DNA of 64,000 nucleotides from Theocolax elegans. Taxonomy: Eukaryota > Arthropoda > Insecta > Hymenoptera > Cerocephalidae. Shown here one piece after another: positions 1 to 12,222 of the stretch (position 1 is its first letter; each line of letters begins with the position of its first letter). The stretch spans positions 41,876,253-41,940,252 of the forward strand of contig CM047431.1 in the NCBI GenBank assembly GCA_026168455.1. Reading direction: 5' to 3'. The notes beneath the pieces were generated by a model. That model worked only from the letters and a program-made list of their open reading frames with translations. It did no database searches and had not been told where the DNA came from. Made by a program: the position numbers and the translations under genes.

Positions 1-1331
1 TTAATATTAAATATATCTTGCAAATAAGTAATTCGTACCAACAGCAAGCTTAATCTTCTTCTTCTTTCCAAACCAACCAAAAATCTGTTTGAAAAAAAAA
101 CTGGAAAAAAGCAAAAAGAAATTGTTCACATCGGTAAAACAGACCAACGAACCGAGTCGCATCGATTTCCTCGGCCCCGGAAAAAAAGAGGCAAGTCTCG
201 CTCGCGGGTCGATCTTTCCTTTGTTCGCTACGTGCGCTCGGCCGTGCTCCGAAATATTCGCTCTTCCCCTTCTACCTCTCTCTCCTTCTCTTTCTCTCTC
301 ATAACCTCTCATGTGAATAGGTTAAACGGGCGGTACGTGTGCGCGTTCGATTGAAGCGATTTTACGTAATATTGCTGGCCGAGCGAGCTGTAAAGCCTTT
401 GGATCTGGCGTTACAGTCTTTAGTGTTCTTTTTTTCCTTTTATTTATTTTTTTTTTCTGTCAACGGTGTAAACGGATTTTTGTGACCCGTTGGTTCTCGT
501 ATCCTTTGGGGTGGAAGTCTGTTCTTCTTTTCTCTCATTTTTGGATGACAGTATTTTTTTTTATTTGTTGGAGGTTCGTGGTTCGTAATGATGGACATTA
601 CTCTCCGATCGATCGTGAATTTTTAATAGAGTACACACACTCGATTTTTCTTTTTTCGGAACTTTGGCTATTTGGGTATTTACGCTTTTTATACGTTACA
701 GTGCGTCTTTATTAATTTTTTTAAATCTCGTTAACGAAATTATTAAATATACATTTTATTTTTATCCGAATAAAACGGGTATAATAATTTGTACCAATTA
801 TTAGGAATTGCGAAATGAAATGAAAATTGTGCGTAAAGTCTGTCTAACCTTTTTATTTTTTTTTGTCGAACTCACTTGCCGCTCACTTACTGAATCATAT
901 TGATTAATGAATTTTCTCGGGGCATATACGTTTAGTTCATTTAAATAACCAAACATCACCTCGTGTTCGAAATATAAACAGACGAAATTTCAAACACAAG
1001 TTGGATGAAAGTTATACCGCATTATTTATATTCTATCTTCGTCAGACTCTATTTCATTGGTGTTACGCAATTCAAATTTTGAATAACGATTCGTCTCTAT
1101 CGAAAATTTAGTATATAAATGATCGATGGTTCATTCATTATCAAGCGTATATAAATAATATTAATAATTTTCATTTATATAATTTAAAAATATATACTTT
1201 TAAGTCATTTTTATTGACTTAAAAGGCAAATGTTCTCTCTGGAAACGTTGGATTGATTAATTCGAGAAAAATTAATATAACCTGGTAGAGATCGGTGAAA
1301 ATTCAATTTTAATTATTTTAAAAATACATAT
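1..1331. other. Non-coding stretch, left end
   Basis: No gene is seen. The sequence is T-rich on the plus strand, with a somewhat GC-richer patch around 130-380. The short open frames here lack splice signals and have low-complexity, Ser/Phe-rich translations. Near 1275 there is AACCTGGTAGAGAT preceded by TA, which resembles one end of the CCCTGGTAG-type MITEs found elsewhere in the window, but no partner end was found. Confidence 0.6.
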
Positions 1332-1339
1332 ATTCAAAC
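1332..1339. repeat. 8-bp target-site duplication, left copy (ATTCAAAC)
   Basis: Identical to 3830-3837 and immediately outside the CAGGGTTGGG terminus. It defines the left edge of the hAT-type element. Confidence 0.85.
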
Positions 1340-2012
1340 CAGGGTTGGGTAAGTAGTCGCCGACCACTCGTTTTTGAAAAATTTTCATTATTCGAGTTTA
1401 AAGATTTAAAAAAACATATATGGCAATCGTATATGGTAAATATATACCAAGTAATGCTAAATTAAATATTTGATCTAATACTTTTCGAATAACGAGTAGC
1501 AATTTTTAATATAATTAAATTTTATATAATTGTAATTTTCTTTTTTAAAAATATTTTAACATTCAAGCACTATATAAAGAAGGTATGTATAACATGAACT
1601 GAATTACACTAAAACAATATTGATATTTTTAGCATTTAAAATGGAATATAATAATAAAAAACAAAGATTTTGTTTTTTTTTTTAAATTAAATTTATATTT
1701 ATAATTTTAATAAATTGATTGATTGTCTAAATTTGATAGAATTATAATTAAATAATTTTTACAATTATGAAGAATTTTGCCCATAGTTTTTATTACATTT
1801 TAGTTTAATAAACATCGTAAATATATTATCAGTCATTTGACGTCTATACGGTGACAAAATAAAGCCTCCTATCGAGAATAGTCTTCGACATTCTGCTGAG
1901 AAATATAAGCTTGTGTTGTATTTGAGAAAATAGTTTTTACATGGGGATATAATTTAAAAGAGAAAGTAGTGTAGTCATTGCAAGCTTGACTCTTCCAGAA
2001 AAGTTCCAATTC

Positions 2013-2221
2013 TTTTTTTTTATTATTGTAACGTCGCTCTTTTTATGCTCCTAAATTGGTGCTAATCAGCGACGGAGACGATACGATGTCTTTGCTAAGA
2101 AAGCACTTGTTGAAAATACATTCCCCAGTGGTGCTTGTATCAATCGGCCGAGACCGGGAATCGAACCTGGAACCTCCAGATTACGAGCCCGACGTCCTAA
2201 CCGATCAAGCCATCGTAGGCC
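2013..2221 (-). mobile_element. tRNA-derived SINE, copy 1 (minus strand)
   Basis: Read on the minus strand, this starts with a tRNA-like head. It has an A box (TGGCTTGATCGG, near 2199-2210), CTCGTAA in the anticodon-loop position (anticodon CGT, Thr-like), and a perfect B box GGTTCGATTCC (complement of 2157-2167). A non-tRNA body of about 130 bp follows, ending in an A-run (T8 on the plus strand, 2013-2020). The body closely matches the copy at 19658-19851. The flanks AAGTTCCAATTC (2001-2012) and AAGTTCGGAATC (2222-2233) look like a worn target duplication. It lies inside the hAT-type element, so it inserted after that element. It has internal pol III promoter boxes but is not a functional tRNA. 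Confidence 0.8.
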
Positions 2222-2640
2222 AAGTTCGGAATCAATTTTTAATATTTCCTCTCTATCAATTAGAGGTTTTTTTGTTACAGGCGAATAATGTTTAGCAGAA
2301 CTAGTATAATCATTAATTATATCGTCATCAAATAAATATACAATTCATTTTTACACATGTCTTTAACTGAAGGATTTAATTCCTTTTTATTGTAATTAGG
2401 GAATCAACTGAGTTTAAATTCTGGACTAAGACAAGTAGTAAATATAACTTGTTTTGACAGTAAAGGATATAAACTTAATATGTCGATAAATCTCACATTT
2501 AACTTTTGTATTAAATTTTCAACGATAGAACGTAAAAATATTAAAGAAATTATAAGAATACTTTTTAGTTATGCTTCTAGTCTAATGCTAAAAATATCAA
2601 TATTGTTGTAGTGTAATTCAGATCATGTTATATATATATA

Positions 2641-3638
2641 TGGGGTATTCCACGTGAAGTGGTCCGATCAAAATTTTAAAATGCGCCAAATTTTGGGTAC
2701 ACATTGCAAATGTTTTTCAGAATACAGAAAAAAATTTTTAGGTACTGGAATTTATTAGTTCAAAAGTTATTCTAACCTCAAAAAGTGAACTTTTTCCAGT
2801 TTTTTTCAACACCAGCTGGGTTCATCGCTATTTAACTCAAAATCTATCAACTTTTACTATACAACATTATATGTAACATTCGTTGCTAATTATGTCTAGA
2901 ATTTATCCTTCTGGGTTAGAATTTCTAATTTCAAGGTAAATGTTAGATAAACTACATGTCAATATTCAACTTAAAAAAAATCTAACTTCGCCACAATTGA
3001 TTTTTTTATCCAAAAGTCCAAAAGAAAGCTTGGAACAATACCTTTCAAATGGTCTGTAGCATTTTTATGGCCTTCAATTCTGCAAAAAGTTATGATAATT
3101 TAAAGAAAGACGAAATTTTTTTAAAAATTTAAATGGGAAATACCATGTTAATTTTTGTGAATTTTTTGTCTTTCTTTAAATTATCATAACTTTTTGCAGA
3201 ATTGAAGGCCATAAAAATGCTACAGACCATTTGAAAGGTATTGCTCCAAGCTTTCTTTTGGACTGTTGGATAAAAAAATCAATTGTGGCGAAGTTAGATT
3301 TTTTTCAAGTTGAATATTGACATGTAGTTTATCTAACATTTACCTTGAAATTAGAAATTCTAACCCAGAAGGATAAATTCTAGACATAATTAGCAACGAA
3401 TGTTACATATAATGTTCTATAGTAAAAGTTGATAGATTTTGAGTTAAATAGCGATGAACCCAGCTGGTGTTGAAAAAAACTGGAAAAAGTTCACTTTTTG
3501 AGGTTACAATAACTTTTGAACTACTAAATTCCAGTACCTAAAAATTTTTTTCTGTATTCTGAAAAACATTTGCAATGTGTACCCAAAATTTGGGGCATTT
3601 TAAAATTTTGATCGGACCACTTCACGTGGAATGCCCCA
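2641..3638. mobile_element. 998-bp near-perfect palindromic (foldback) element
   Basis: The left arm starts TGGGGTATTCCACGTGAAG and the right arm is its inverse, ending CACGTGGAATGCCCCA. The arms are about 480 bp each, with only scattered mismatches, around a centre near 3120-3160. TA flanks both ends (2639-2640 and 3639-3640), consistent with insertion at TA. It sits inside the right inverted repeat of the hAT-type element, whose pairing resumes on each side. No coding frame of note. The superfamily is uncertain: TA insertion suggests Tc1/mariner-like mobilisation, but the left flank is itself a TA repeat, so the TA duplication is not decisive. Confidence 0.8.
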
Positions 3639-3829
3639 TATATATATCTTCTGTATATATACTGCTTTGGCAATTAATGTTAAAATATTCTTAAAAATGA
3701 AAGTTACAATTATATAAAATTTATTTATATTAAAAAATTGTTACTCGGTATTCGATCGAATACTTCTTTCGAATACTTTTTTATTTTGTGATATTTGGTA
3801 TTTATATATCATATACTTACCCAACTCTG

Positions 3830-3837
3830 ATTCAAAC
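3830..3837. repeat. 8-bp target-site duplication, right copy (ATTCAAAC)
   Basis: Identical to 1332-1339 and immediately outside the CCCAACTCTG terminus. It defines the right edge of the hAT-type element. Confidence 0.85.
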
Positions 3838-3840
3838 AAT

Positions 3841-4372
3841 ATATCTCGGAATGAGCGAGTACTCGAAAAAGACGGGTTAAGCCAAGTCGAGTTTTTTCAC
3901 CGATTACTAGTCGAGAGTACGAAAAAATCGAATTATATATTATTTTTCAATAACGGGACGAAAGTTTATCGTGAAGTTGCTATTTTGGCCTCGTTGTTGA
4001 AAAAATAATATTTACACCACAGGAGGTAAAATGGCGACCCCATAGTACACGTTTTTTTACCCATTAACTTTAGTCTCGGATGATAATTCACGTGTGCTAT
4101 AAACTCGCCAATATTTTACCTCTCTAGATGTGTAATATACTATTATATTGTAAATACTTGAAAACAGCCGTGTTGCTCGAAAAATCGAATTGGTCGAACT
4201 ATCGAGCGGTTCGATCATTCCGATCCTCGAACAATCCGAGTATTTCGAGCAGTTCGAGCGGCTTGAACATTTCAAACGAATCGAGTAACTAAGTAAAATC
4301 GCAAAACCGTCTCGACTCGCTACTCTGCTCGTGCTCGTCGAACTCGAAATTTCGGGTGCTCGCTGATTCCTA
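3841..4372. repeat. TCGAG/ACTCG-rich mosaic repeat
   Basis: The motifs TCGAG, TCGAA and ACTCG recur many times, at about 3854-3925 and 4180-4350, in an otherwise AT-rich setting. A second patch with the same vocabulary lies at 28114-28316. It begins just outside the hAT-type element. The unit is irregular, so it is not a clean satellite. No coding potential is convincing. Confidence 0.5.
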
Positions 4373-4615
4373 AATATATCGTTTCACATTTATTTATTGT
4401 ATTTGATTAATCAATATACAAAGTACGAGCTGACGCTATATTTTTTATGCTTATGCATGTTAATTTAAAAACAAAATTTAAAGGAAAGAATCCTACAAAT
4501 TTCTGAATGCTATTTCTTATTATATAGATGTATATATTTTGTCATCCACGCAAATTTTATTTCAAACTAGGGTTTCTCGATCTTGGTGAATAAACCATAC
4601 ATTTAATTAGATGGC

Positions 4616-4648
4616 GACGTTTCGATGACTTTTCGTCATCCTCTTCAG
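4616..4648 (-). ncRNA. Hammerhead-ribozyme-like motif (Penelope-type element remnant)
   Basis: On the minus strand the core CTGAAGA (complement of 4642-4648) is followed by a 6-bp stem GATGAC/GTCATC with loop GAAAA, then GAAA and CGTC. This is the order of conserved parts in a minimal hammerhead: CUGANGA, stem II, GAAA, short stem III with a UC cleavage step. One extra G lies between the core and stem II, and stem I pairing is weak, so activity is uncertain. Penelope-like retroelements are known to carry such motifs in their terminal repeats. No reverse transcriptase or GIY-YIG frame is nearby, so this would be an isolated end fragment, probably part of a longer piece around 4565-4665. Confidence 0.5.
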
Positions 4649-4664
4649 GCTATACCTTTATTTA

Positions 4665-7296
4665 CAAAAACGAATACATTTGATTAATTAACAATAATTA
4701 TTGATTTAGTTTTTTAGCCTATTGATTTATAACATTTTACTTACTACTTGAAATCTGTATTTAACATAACATTTTAAATCGTAGTATCATTTCTTCGTAT
4801 CGTAGTAGTTATTTCTTATTGTATAATTTCAAGTGAGATGCCATGCACATTTATATAAAACGTCAAATGCAATCGATCTTTATAAAATAAAGTGATATAG
4901 GTACCGTTTACACGTGAAGTCAATGATACTTGTATTTTAATGTTTATTGAACAATTTATCAAATGTGCTTTCTTAATTTATATATTCATTTCAATTCGAT
5001 TGTTATCAATTATTATACCATTTTTATCAAAATTACAATATTAACAAGCGATTTTTTTTAATTATTAAAATTTTAATTTGGCAAATACATTATTAACGTT
5101 ATATACTTTGAAATAAAATGATACGATGTAGCTGCAGCAATAAAAGTTTAATTTAATAAAATTCGAATATAAATGAGTAAAATTTTTATTTTCATTCGAA
5201 GTAATTCAATACTAAGGTAGAGTGTACATAAATAATTATTTAATGGTATTTAGTTTTTTAATGTTTTTTGTGTAAGCTTCTAGCATAGGATTTAATGTAT
5301 TTAAAACTTTCTTTAATTTAATTATCCTTTTCCATTCTGTAATTCCAAACAATAGTAAAATACTATATATTAATTAATATAAGGTATAATGTGATGACTG
5401 ACGAATTTCACCGTAACGTTGCTAAATAAAACTACTTGGTATGTACATCGATATCGAATAAATTTACTTCCTTACTCAAAGCTTAATAAAATAATAAGCT
5501 TTCCATACGCAACTACACAATATGTACAACAATTTCAACATTTTTTAATGGTTTAAAAAAAGAATCTAAAAATTTAATAAAATCCGTAGAAAAAAAGAAA
5601 AAATTTGTTACACTCTCTATCACTCTTTTTATTTTAATCCAACAGCAACGAGTGAATATAAAGTCATCTATATTTCCTGTGTATTTTCCAATGTTTTTTA
5701 CGACGCTTGTTCAATGCCTCCATATTTTATATAAAAAAGAAAAAAATTTTTTTTCAAATCTAGTCAAAGAAAAAAATTTGAGCACGACTGGCACGGAAAA
5801 TTCGATCCCCGTATACGAAGCTATCATTCGTAGACAGACGCTGTTAGAGCTTTTCCCCGCGCTTTGTCTGCTTTTGACTAGACCTTTTCCTTCTTTTTTT
5901 TCCTTCTTCTTCCACTTCTTCTTCCGCTCTTCTTTTTATCGTCTTTGCTAAAATCTTTTTTTACACTTGGATCTTTATATAACTTCGTTGTAAAATTTTC
6001 GTTTTTTTTGCTCTCCTCGCGTGCTCGTTGAGAAGCAAAGATTTTTGTTAAATATTGAATTGTTGATTTTGTCTAGAAAATATTCTCCCTTTTATAAACC
6101 TGCTATACAAAGTTTGTTTACAGGGTCAACGGGGGAGTTAGATATTTATCGTGGGGAAGCCTAAAGTTTTTCTTCAAAATTTATTAATTTAATATAATTT
6201 TTATATCCGAGAAGGATACGTGTAGTATTTATCAATGTTTAATTTAATTGTTTCTTTTTTTCGACGTTTTACCGCGTGTAGAATTAATTATTAGCACACA
6301 GGTCGACAAATATTTAAACATACATTTTCAGTATTTGTTCTTCAGTGTAAGTCAAAACAGTTATACGGAACGTTTTTTCGGTCTGAAACTGGTGGTCTCA
6401 TCAAAAATATTAATCATGTTTAAAAATGTCTTATTTCACCTGACGATTCTCAACGGTTTTTTAGGATTTAGTAAATAATTTATCCTTTGTTGAGCATAAT
6501 GAACCATTATGGTAAAATGATATAGCAAACGTTAATTATTTCTTTTAGTACAAGTCTCTAAATATCTCAAAAGTGATAATAACTCAAAATTACGCCCTTA
6601 GAGAATAACCTGAATCAATCGAAATTTTATTATAATCTTAAATAATGAAATCGTAAGCTCGAACAAAACCTTAAATTTAATTGGCGAGAGAAAAATACGT
6701 GAATTCCAATAAAATTTAAATTTTGCAAAATATGTATAACAATTCAGTTTTGGTGGAAGTTTTGAGTAACTTTTTCACTCTAACGAATTTAGATAGGATC
6801 CACGTGTTTCAACTTAAATGTATCAATGTTTAGATATAAATATTTAAGTTAAAATGTAAAAAAAGCTTTGTGAATCACTTAGAAAAATGCAGTAACCGAA
6901 AGCCTCTTCAAACTAACAAGCTAAGAAATTCGAAAACGTTTTAATACGTTTTGCAAAAAGTTGAACGAGATTCTTTCCGTGGGTTCGTTGCGTAACGCAT
7001 AATTTCATCGAAGCGTACAGACGCGACGGATTTCATTGACGAGATAAATTTCGTGGAAAACGAGCTTACCAATTGAACCGACGTTACGGAAAACGTATAA
7101 GACGACAAATTAAAAGAGAAAAAAAACGAAGGTAAATTATCCCGTAAGGAATTCTCGTAATGTTGCACAGAAAAAGAGAACGTTTTTTTCTTCCGAGGTA
7201 TAGTGAAACCGAAAAAACGGACGTTAATAATAATTGAGCTAACTTGGTCCTTGAGCGGTATGAAAAAAAAGTCATAGGGTGAAAAAGAAAAAAAAA
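4665..7296. other. Non-coding stretch
   Basis: AT-rich with no supported gene. A pyrimidine-rich patch lies at about 5880-5940. The 6.9-7.3 kb part has slightly higher GC content and several minus-strand open frames with Phe/Ser-rich, low-complexity translations. It could be 3' UTR of the minus-strand candidate gene, but nothing shows this. Confidence 0.5.
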
Positions 7297-7352
7297 TCAT
7301 GAGTAGAGAGGAAAAAAATGGCTACTCATTCCACTTGAATTCTGGAACGTAC

Positions 7353-7517
7353 CCATTAACATTGGGGCGCGCTCCTCGAGCCGTCGATAATTAGCGTGCC
7401 GTCTGTTCAAGGGCCTCCCTACTTCACCCTTGTAGAATTCGGGAGATCGCGTGGGAGACAAATTTTCATCAACGGTCACCACGTGTGTGTCGAGGTGTAA
7501 AACTACCGAATTGCATA
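7353..7517 (-). CDS. Candidate exon C of an unrecognised minus-strand gene
   Basis: This 165-nt segment is open and less AT-rich than its surroundings. It is preceded on the minus strand by ACTCAG (weak pyrimidine tract) and followed by a GTACGT donor. It reads 2 nt, 54 codons, then 1 nt. The translation is rich in charged residues and includes SPEFYKGEVGRPLNRRH. Its starting phase fits the phase in which exon B (8443-8479) ends. Alternatively the frame runs through the donor to a stop at about 7297, making this a terminal exon. I do not recognise the protein. The acceptor is the weak point. Confidence 0.3.
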
Positions 7518-8378
7518 CTGAGTTATGTAATTTCTCTTTTTACATATATAGTGATAAAACGGTTAGACATAAAATTGACCTTTTTCTTATACTTCGTTTG
7601 ACAGATTGACGGACGTTATACTGAATATTAATTGTGTTGGATACAATAATTTTAATACAATGCAAAAATTAATTACGAGTCTTATAGATTTTAGAGGAAA
7701 ATTGGCAGTGTCACGTGTAATCACGACCAAAATTTAATTATGTAGTTAGGTTAACCCGCGCGTGCTTTGATCGAAATATCGGATCATCGGAGTAAATCGA
7801 ACGTAACGATCGTAATTAAGTACTCGATTAATCTACTCATAATTTACGTAACGTTTATAAAAAGCAAAATAATTTGACTACCTCTTATAGTAGAAATGAA
7901 GATATTTAAAATGGGTTGGAAAGTAGGTAATGGATGAGAAATCTAGCCAGTAAGTAGGTGCTGATGAAACGATTTTTAAAATTTTTTTCGCCCATTTAAT
8001 AGAATGGACACAGTTTTAAAATATTAAAAAGCAATTTATCGGTTAATAGATAGTATAGTAAACTCGACGAATATTGAAAAATTCTATTCTTTAATAATAT
8101 ATATCAGAAGTATCTTCGTTGCTAAGATTTAGTGAATATTTGAAAGTTTTTCCAAAATCGCTCAAACATTATTAATTTCTCTTTTAAAGCTCAAAACAAG
8201 AGACTAATCTTACACAGCGAAAAATGTCTAAAACTAGTTTTTATGCTCAGAAACGAGCTACATTTCGAGAATCAATCAAAATCGAAAGAAAAAATGATTA
8301 AAACCCATGAAAAAGTCGTTTTATCTTACAAACCTATTTTCTACCTATTAAATGACTCTATGCATTAGTAATAAGGCA

Positions 8379-8398
8379 ATATATATATATATATATAT
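8379..8398. repeat. (TA)n microsatellite
   Basis: An uninterrupted AT/TA dinucleotide run. Confidence 0.9.
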
Positions 8399-8442
8399 GT
8401 ATTCAGTAATTTTTTACTGAATAAAAAATAATTATTACATAC

Positions 8443-8479
8443 CTGGTGGACTGAAAGGTCGATAACCAGGAATACCTAA
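8443..8479 (-). CDS. Candidate micro-exon B (37 nt) of an unrecognised minus-strand gene
   Basis: On the minus strand a strong 3' splice site (TCTTTTTTTTCTCCAG) is followed by 37 nt and then CAG|GTATGT, a good donor. The segment reads as 12 codons, LGIPGYRPFSPP, plus one nucleotide, so it starts in phase 0 and ends in phase 1. It is Pro/Gly-rich and clearly less AT-rich than its flanks. Exon A ends in phase 0 and exon C starts in the complementary phase, so the three could be joined. Function unknown. This is the best-supported minus-strand exon here. Confidence 0.5.
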
Positions 8480-9722
8480 CTGGAGAAAAAAAAGATAATT
8501 ATTGTATGTCTACAATCGGCACATTGAATTTTATTGCATTTTAAATTGTCTTATAAGTATGAATAAACCAAAAAGTGAGTGAATAATCATCGTTTAATAA
8601 TTGTCGAATCTTATGACGTTCACGCGAATGTCACGAAGTATCCCAAGCTTTCATTTAAAATGAAAGGCCATAGTTAGAATATTTTTTCTCTTTATTTCGC
8701 GACTACCATAATTTTGTCTATATTCTCTATGTCATTTATTTCCTATACGCTTCTTTTACCTGACGTTCCCCTTTCTTCCCTACCCCATTATTGCTCGAGA
8801 TCTTATGATTACAAACCGTGAAAGCTCCCGATGCTTTTGTTTCTATACCAGTCGTTTTAAATTACAATAAAAGTCCATACTTCAGAGAAAAGTTAATTAT
8901 TACTTTACGTCGAAAGAATAATAACAAAATATTTGTTTTTCCATCTCGTTGGTAGCGATTCGCGTTGTTCTTTCTTTCTTTCTTCTTACTTGTTACTACG
9001 CGGAGAAAATTTTTTTAGTTAATATCACTGAAGACCGGATAGTCGGTCTAACGCATATACATGAATTATATAACGCAATTTTAAAATAATATCAGGAATA
9101 TAATTTACACTTATTCTGTATTAATATTAATATTAATAGTAATATTATGCGATACTGTGTTAATTTTGTGGACGTTTAAGTAAAAATCTTATTATACTAT
9201 ATTTTCGTACTCTCTTATATACATTTTTTTCGTGAATATAAAACCTTGACCATCAAAGATAGTAAAACTTCCTGCGCGAATTTCTCTTCTTAATATCGAA
9301 CAATATAATAATTGTTAACAAATAGCTTGCTGGATGTACACGTGTTTCGACAAGCTACCGCTAGGTCGCGCTACTTCGATCGCGCAATCTATTAGACGCA
9401 GTGGCAATATGTACTATAGATACGATGCCAATAAAGTTACTTATTAGACGCAGAAATGTTACGGTGTGTTAATACATTGTATAGTATAAAACAATACAAG
9501 TATGGATCCGTTTCTTTGAAATACGGATGTACATATAAATAGACTAATGGGTGAAGTAAAGATTTTTTCTTTTAATTAGAATATGTTCTAGAATACTGTA
9601 AGTGTGAATGTGAAATATCAAAATTGTACTAATTGTTATAAATGATATATCCTTGATTTACTGGAAAATATAGTAAATTTGCCGTAAATATTTCTAAACT
9701 TTACACAAAATTTTATTTCCCT

Positions 9723-9770
9723 GTGTATATATATATTGTATATATATATATTGTATATATATATATATTG
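9723..9770. repeat. TGTATATATATATAT minisatellite
   Basis: About three head-to-tail copies of a 14-17-bp TA-rich unit, each starting TTGTATATAT. Confidence 0.8.
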
Positions 9771-12102
9771 TAATTATAACATTTCTGTTGAATGTTGTCT
9801 ATCAGTAAGTACGGTTAAAATAAATTCAGTTGAAGATGCTTGTACGTCAATGGTTTGAGTGAAAAGGACAAAATGAGATAGCTACATGTTTACCTATCTC
9901 AAAATTTTAAAGATGCAGACAGTTATTGATTTTGTGCAAATTTATAAATAACATTCTACAGTATTACGCTATGCTGAATACTTAAAAATTACATGTTTAT
10001 ATGTATATAAAAATATAAATCGATCATCGACTTTTTTTGTATCATAATGCAAAAAGTTATATCATCAAGATGACATAGATGTATACTTGTATATAAATTT
10101 AAAAAAAGAATGCGGTTGGAAATAAAAAATCATTTCGGTCTAAAACGAGTTTTTGTGTGTTCAAGCACGTACTTCATATCCTCTACCTGAAGTGTAATAA
10201 AAAGTCGAAATAAAATTGAAGGGAAAAAATTTCGAAATCTTAGGATAACCTTCAACAAACTTGGGCTGGAAATTTTATTTTTGTTCGTAGAAGTTATTGT
10301 AAATTTGTAATATCAATTTCGCGTGTATAAAAAAAAATATATTTTTTACTATATACGTCATATTTTTTCAAATCGTTTAAATGTATGAACAAGACGTTCT
10401 ATTAAAGTTTGAGTCTCGTAGAATAAATAAAAGCCAAGGCTGAAAACGACCGCGTACATCGAAATGTAATATCATCGATTCACTTCCCACCACACCCAAA
10501 TTATTATTCTCATTATTATTATTACTAAGGTAATAAAAATAAAATTTACTGGATGACGAGACGAGACCACGTGGGCTTCATTGTCTTCTCCATTTCGATT
10601 ATTTCCTTTTTTTTTCGTTGCTTTTCGTCCCGTATTCTTTTATAAAACTCGAGCGTCCTCTGTCATGCAAATTTTCGCTATTTGAGTTCGTTAAGTATCG
10701 TTGGTCGAATTAGTTACACTGCGTTACCGATGGGCTTAAACTTTCGAAATGAATTATCGAATTATAGAGATGTAGAGAAGGTAGTCCTCTTCCTATCGAA
10801 TATACATATACGAATTAATATGCAAGTTTATTTTGATTCTTTACAAGTGGCATTTAAATAAAAATGTATTAAAATATAAAAGCGATTTTGTGATATTTGT
10901 AGTAACTGTATAGGTTCGTTTTCCGCTACGTAATACAATGTTATACTGGGATATTTTCTAAATCATATAAAATTTAAATATATTATGCTTTACAGGTGAT
11001 GTCGAATTTTGAAAATAGACATATAATTTATTTTTTATTTGTAAATAAAATTCAATTAGGATTTTGGAAAAATTCTTTTCATTAGGCTTTTTTAACTAAT
11101 TAATTTAAAACTAATTATTATTTAAGAAACTTATATTATTTTTTAATGTTCTTGACCTTGTCTTATTTTTAAATTAATAATTTGAAAACAACATTTACGT
11201 TACCGTTTGCGTGTATTATAAGATTGAAAATCACAAAATTTATTTAATGCAGCAAAAAAATGTTTCCTGTAAAAATGATGAATTTTGTTCAAATTTTTTA
11301 TTTAATATTTCAAACGTTACTTTCGGGTTGAAAAGAGTAGATCCCTGTAATTTCGGCCCGACATCCCCTTAAAAAATAATTATTTCTAATCGTACAGTAT
11401 AAACGTTGCAGGTTAGATATAACCTCTTCACAACCTAGTCAAAAAAGTTAAAAGACTCGAATTAACATCGGTACGAGTTAAGGACACACCTAATCTTCAA
11501 ATGTAATTAATGACCCGTCCACGTTTCTATGAAAGAAAAATAAAAAAAAGAAACTTAGCAGACAGATCGAATAATGACACCCATTCGTAAAACTCTCAGT
11601 GAGCATTCAGTAGCTGAACAAAAGGATTATTATCTGAATTATACGTCGAATTTTATTTCTCAATTTTTTTTTCCAAGCTCGAATCCAGTTCTCCAAACGC
11701 AAAAATGACGAGAGGGAAGTTTTATCTTCTTCTTTCTTTCTTTCTTTTTTCATTCAGCCACTTATTTCCATATGCGATCCTCGTTAATCTTACATTTTGT
11801 TCCCTTTCTCTAATTTGACGATCTTCTTTTTTGACTTTTTGTCTCAAAAAGAAAAAAGTTAACTTCCTTCCAAATGTTCTTATTATTATTTTTATTGGTT
11901 CACGGCTATACCTCTGGTTGTCGTATTGCAATGCTCGCCTCTTTGTTTTGTCCTGGATATCCTATCGAATTTAAAAATTGCAACACCAGTTGTATCTTGT
12001 ACCATCAAATCTGTGATATTGCCAAACGTCAATACGCGGTTACAAATTTTTATTTTAATTTCTATATTTTTATGAATCACAATAACGATTTCGTAAATAC
12101 AC

Positions 12103-12222
12103 TCTAAATCCTAAAGTGTAAAAATTGACGGTAGAATGTGTAATTCGGCAATTTGACACTTTTGAAAATAATAAAATGGGAGTATGAAAAAAGCGATTCT
12201 CGCAAATTTACACATTCATAAA
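12103..12222. mobile_element. Degenerate MITE, related to 61270-61416
   Basis: It contains AAAATTGACGGTAGAATGTG near the left end and AAATTTACACATTC near the right end. The interior TTTTGAAAA...TAAAAT matches the 61.3-kb copy in reverse orientation. The terminal inverted repeat is worn. No coding. Confidence 0.5.

Larger units (their letters stand above)
1340..3829. mobile_element. hAT-type DNA transposon remnant (non-autonomous), interrupted
   Basis: The left end starts CAGGGTTGGGTAAGTA and the right end is the inverse of CAGAGTTGGGTAAGTA. The element is flanked by a perfect 8-bp direct repeat ATTCAAAC at 1332-1339 and 3830-3837. An 8-bp duplication with CAGRG... ends is the hallmark of the hAT superfamily. 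The inverted repeat is long: about 1340-1637 pairs with 3829-3639 and then continues into 2640-2585. The right arm is therefore split by the 998-bp palindrome at 2641-3638. A SINE lies between the arms at 2013-2221. Without these two insertions the element would be roughly 1.3 kb. No transposase frame is present, so it is a MITE-like derivative that needed an enzyme in trans. Confidence 0.85.

Noticed and set aside
2056..2295. Plus-strand 79-codon ORF
   Set aside because: It lies across the minus-strand SINE copy and the decayed hAT-type interior; no gene features.
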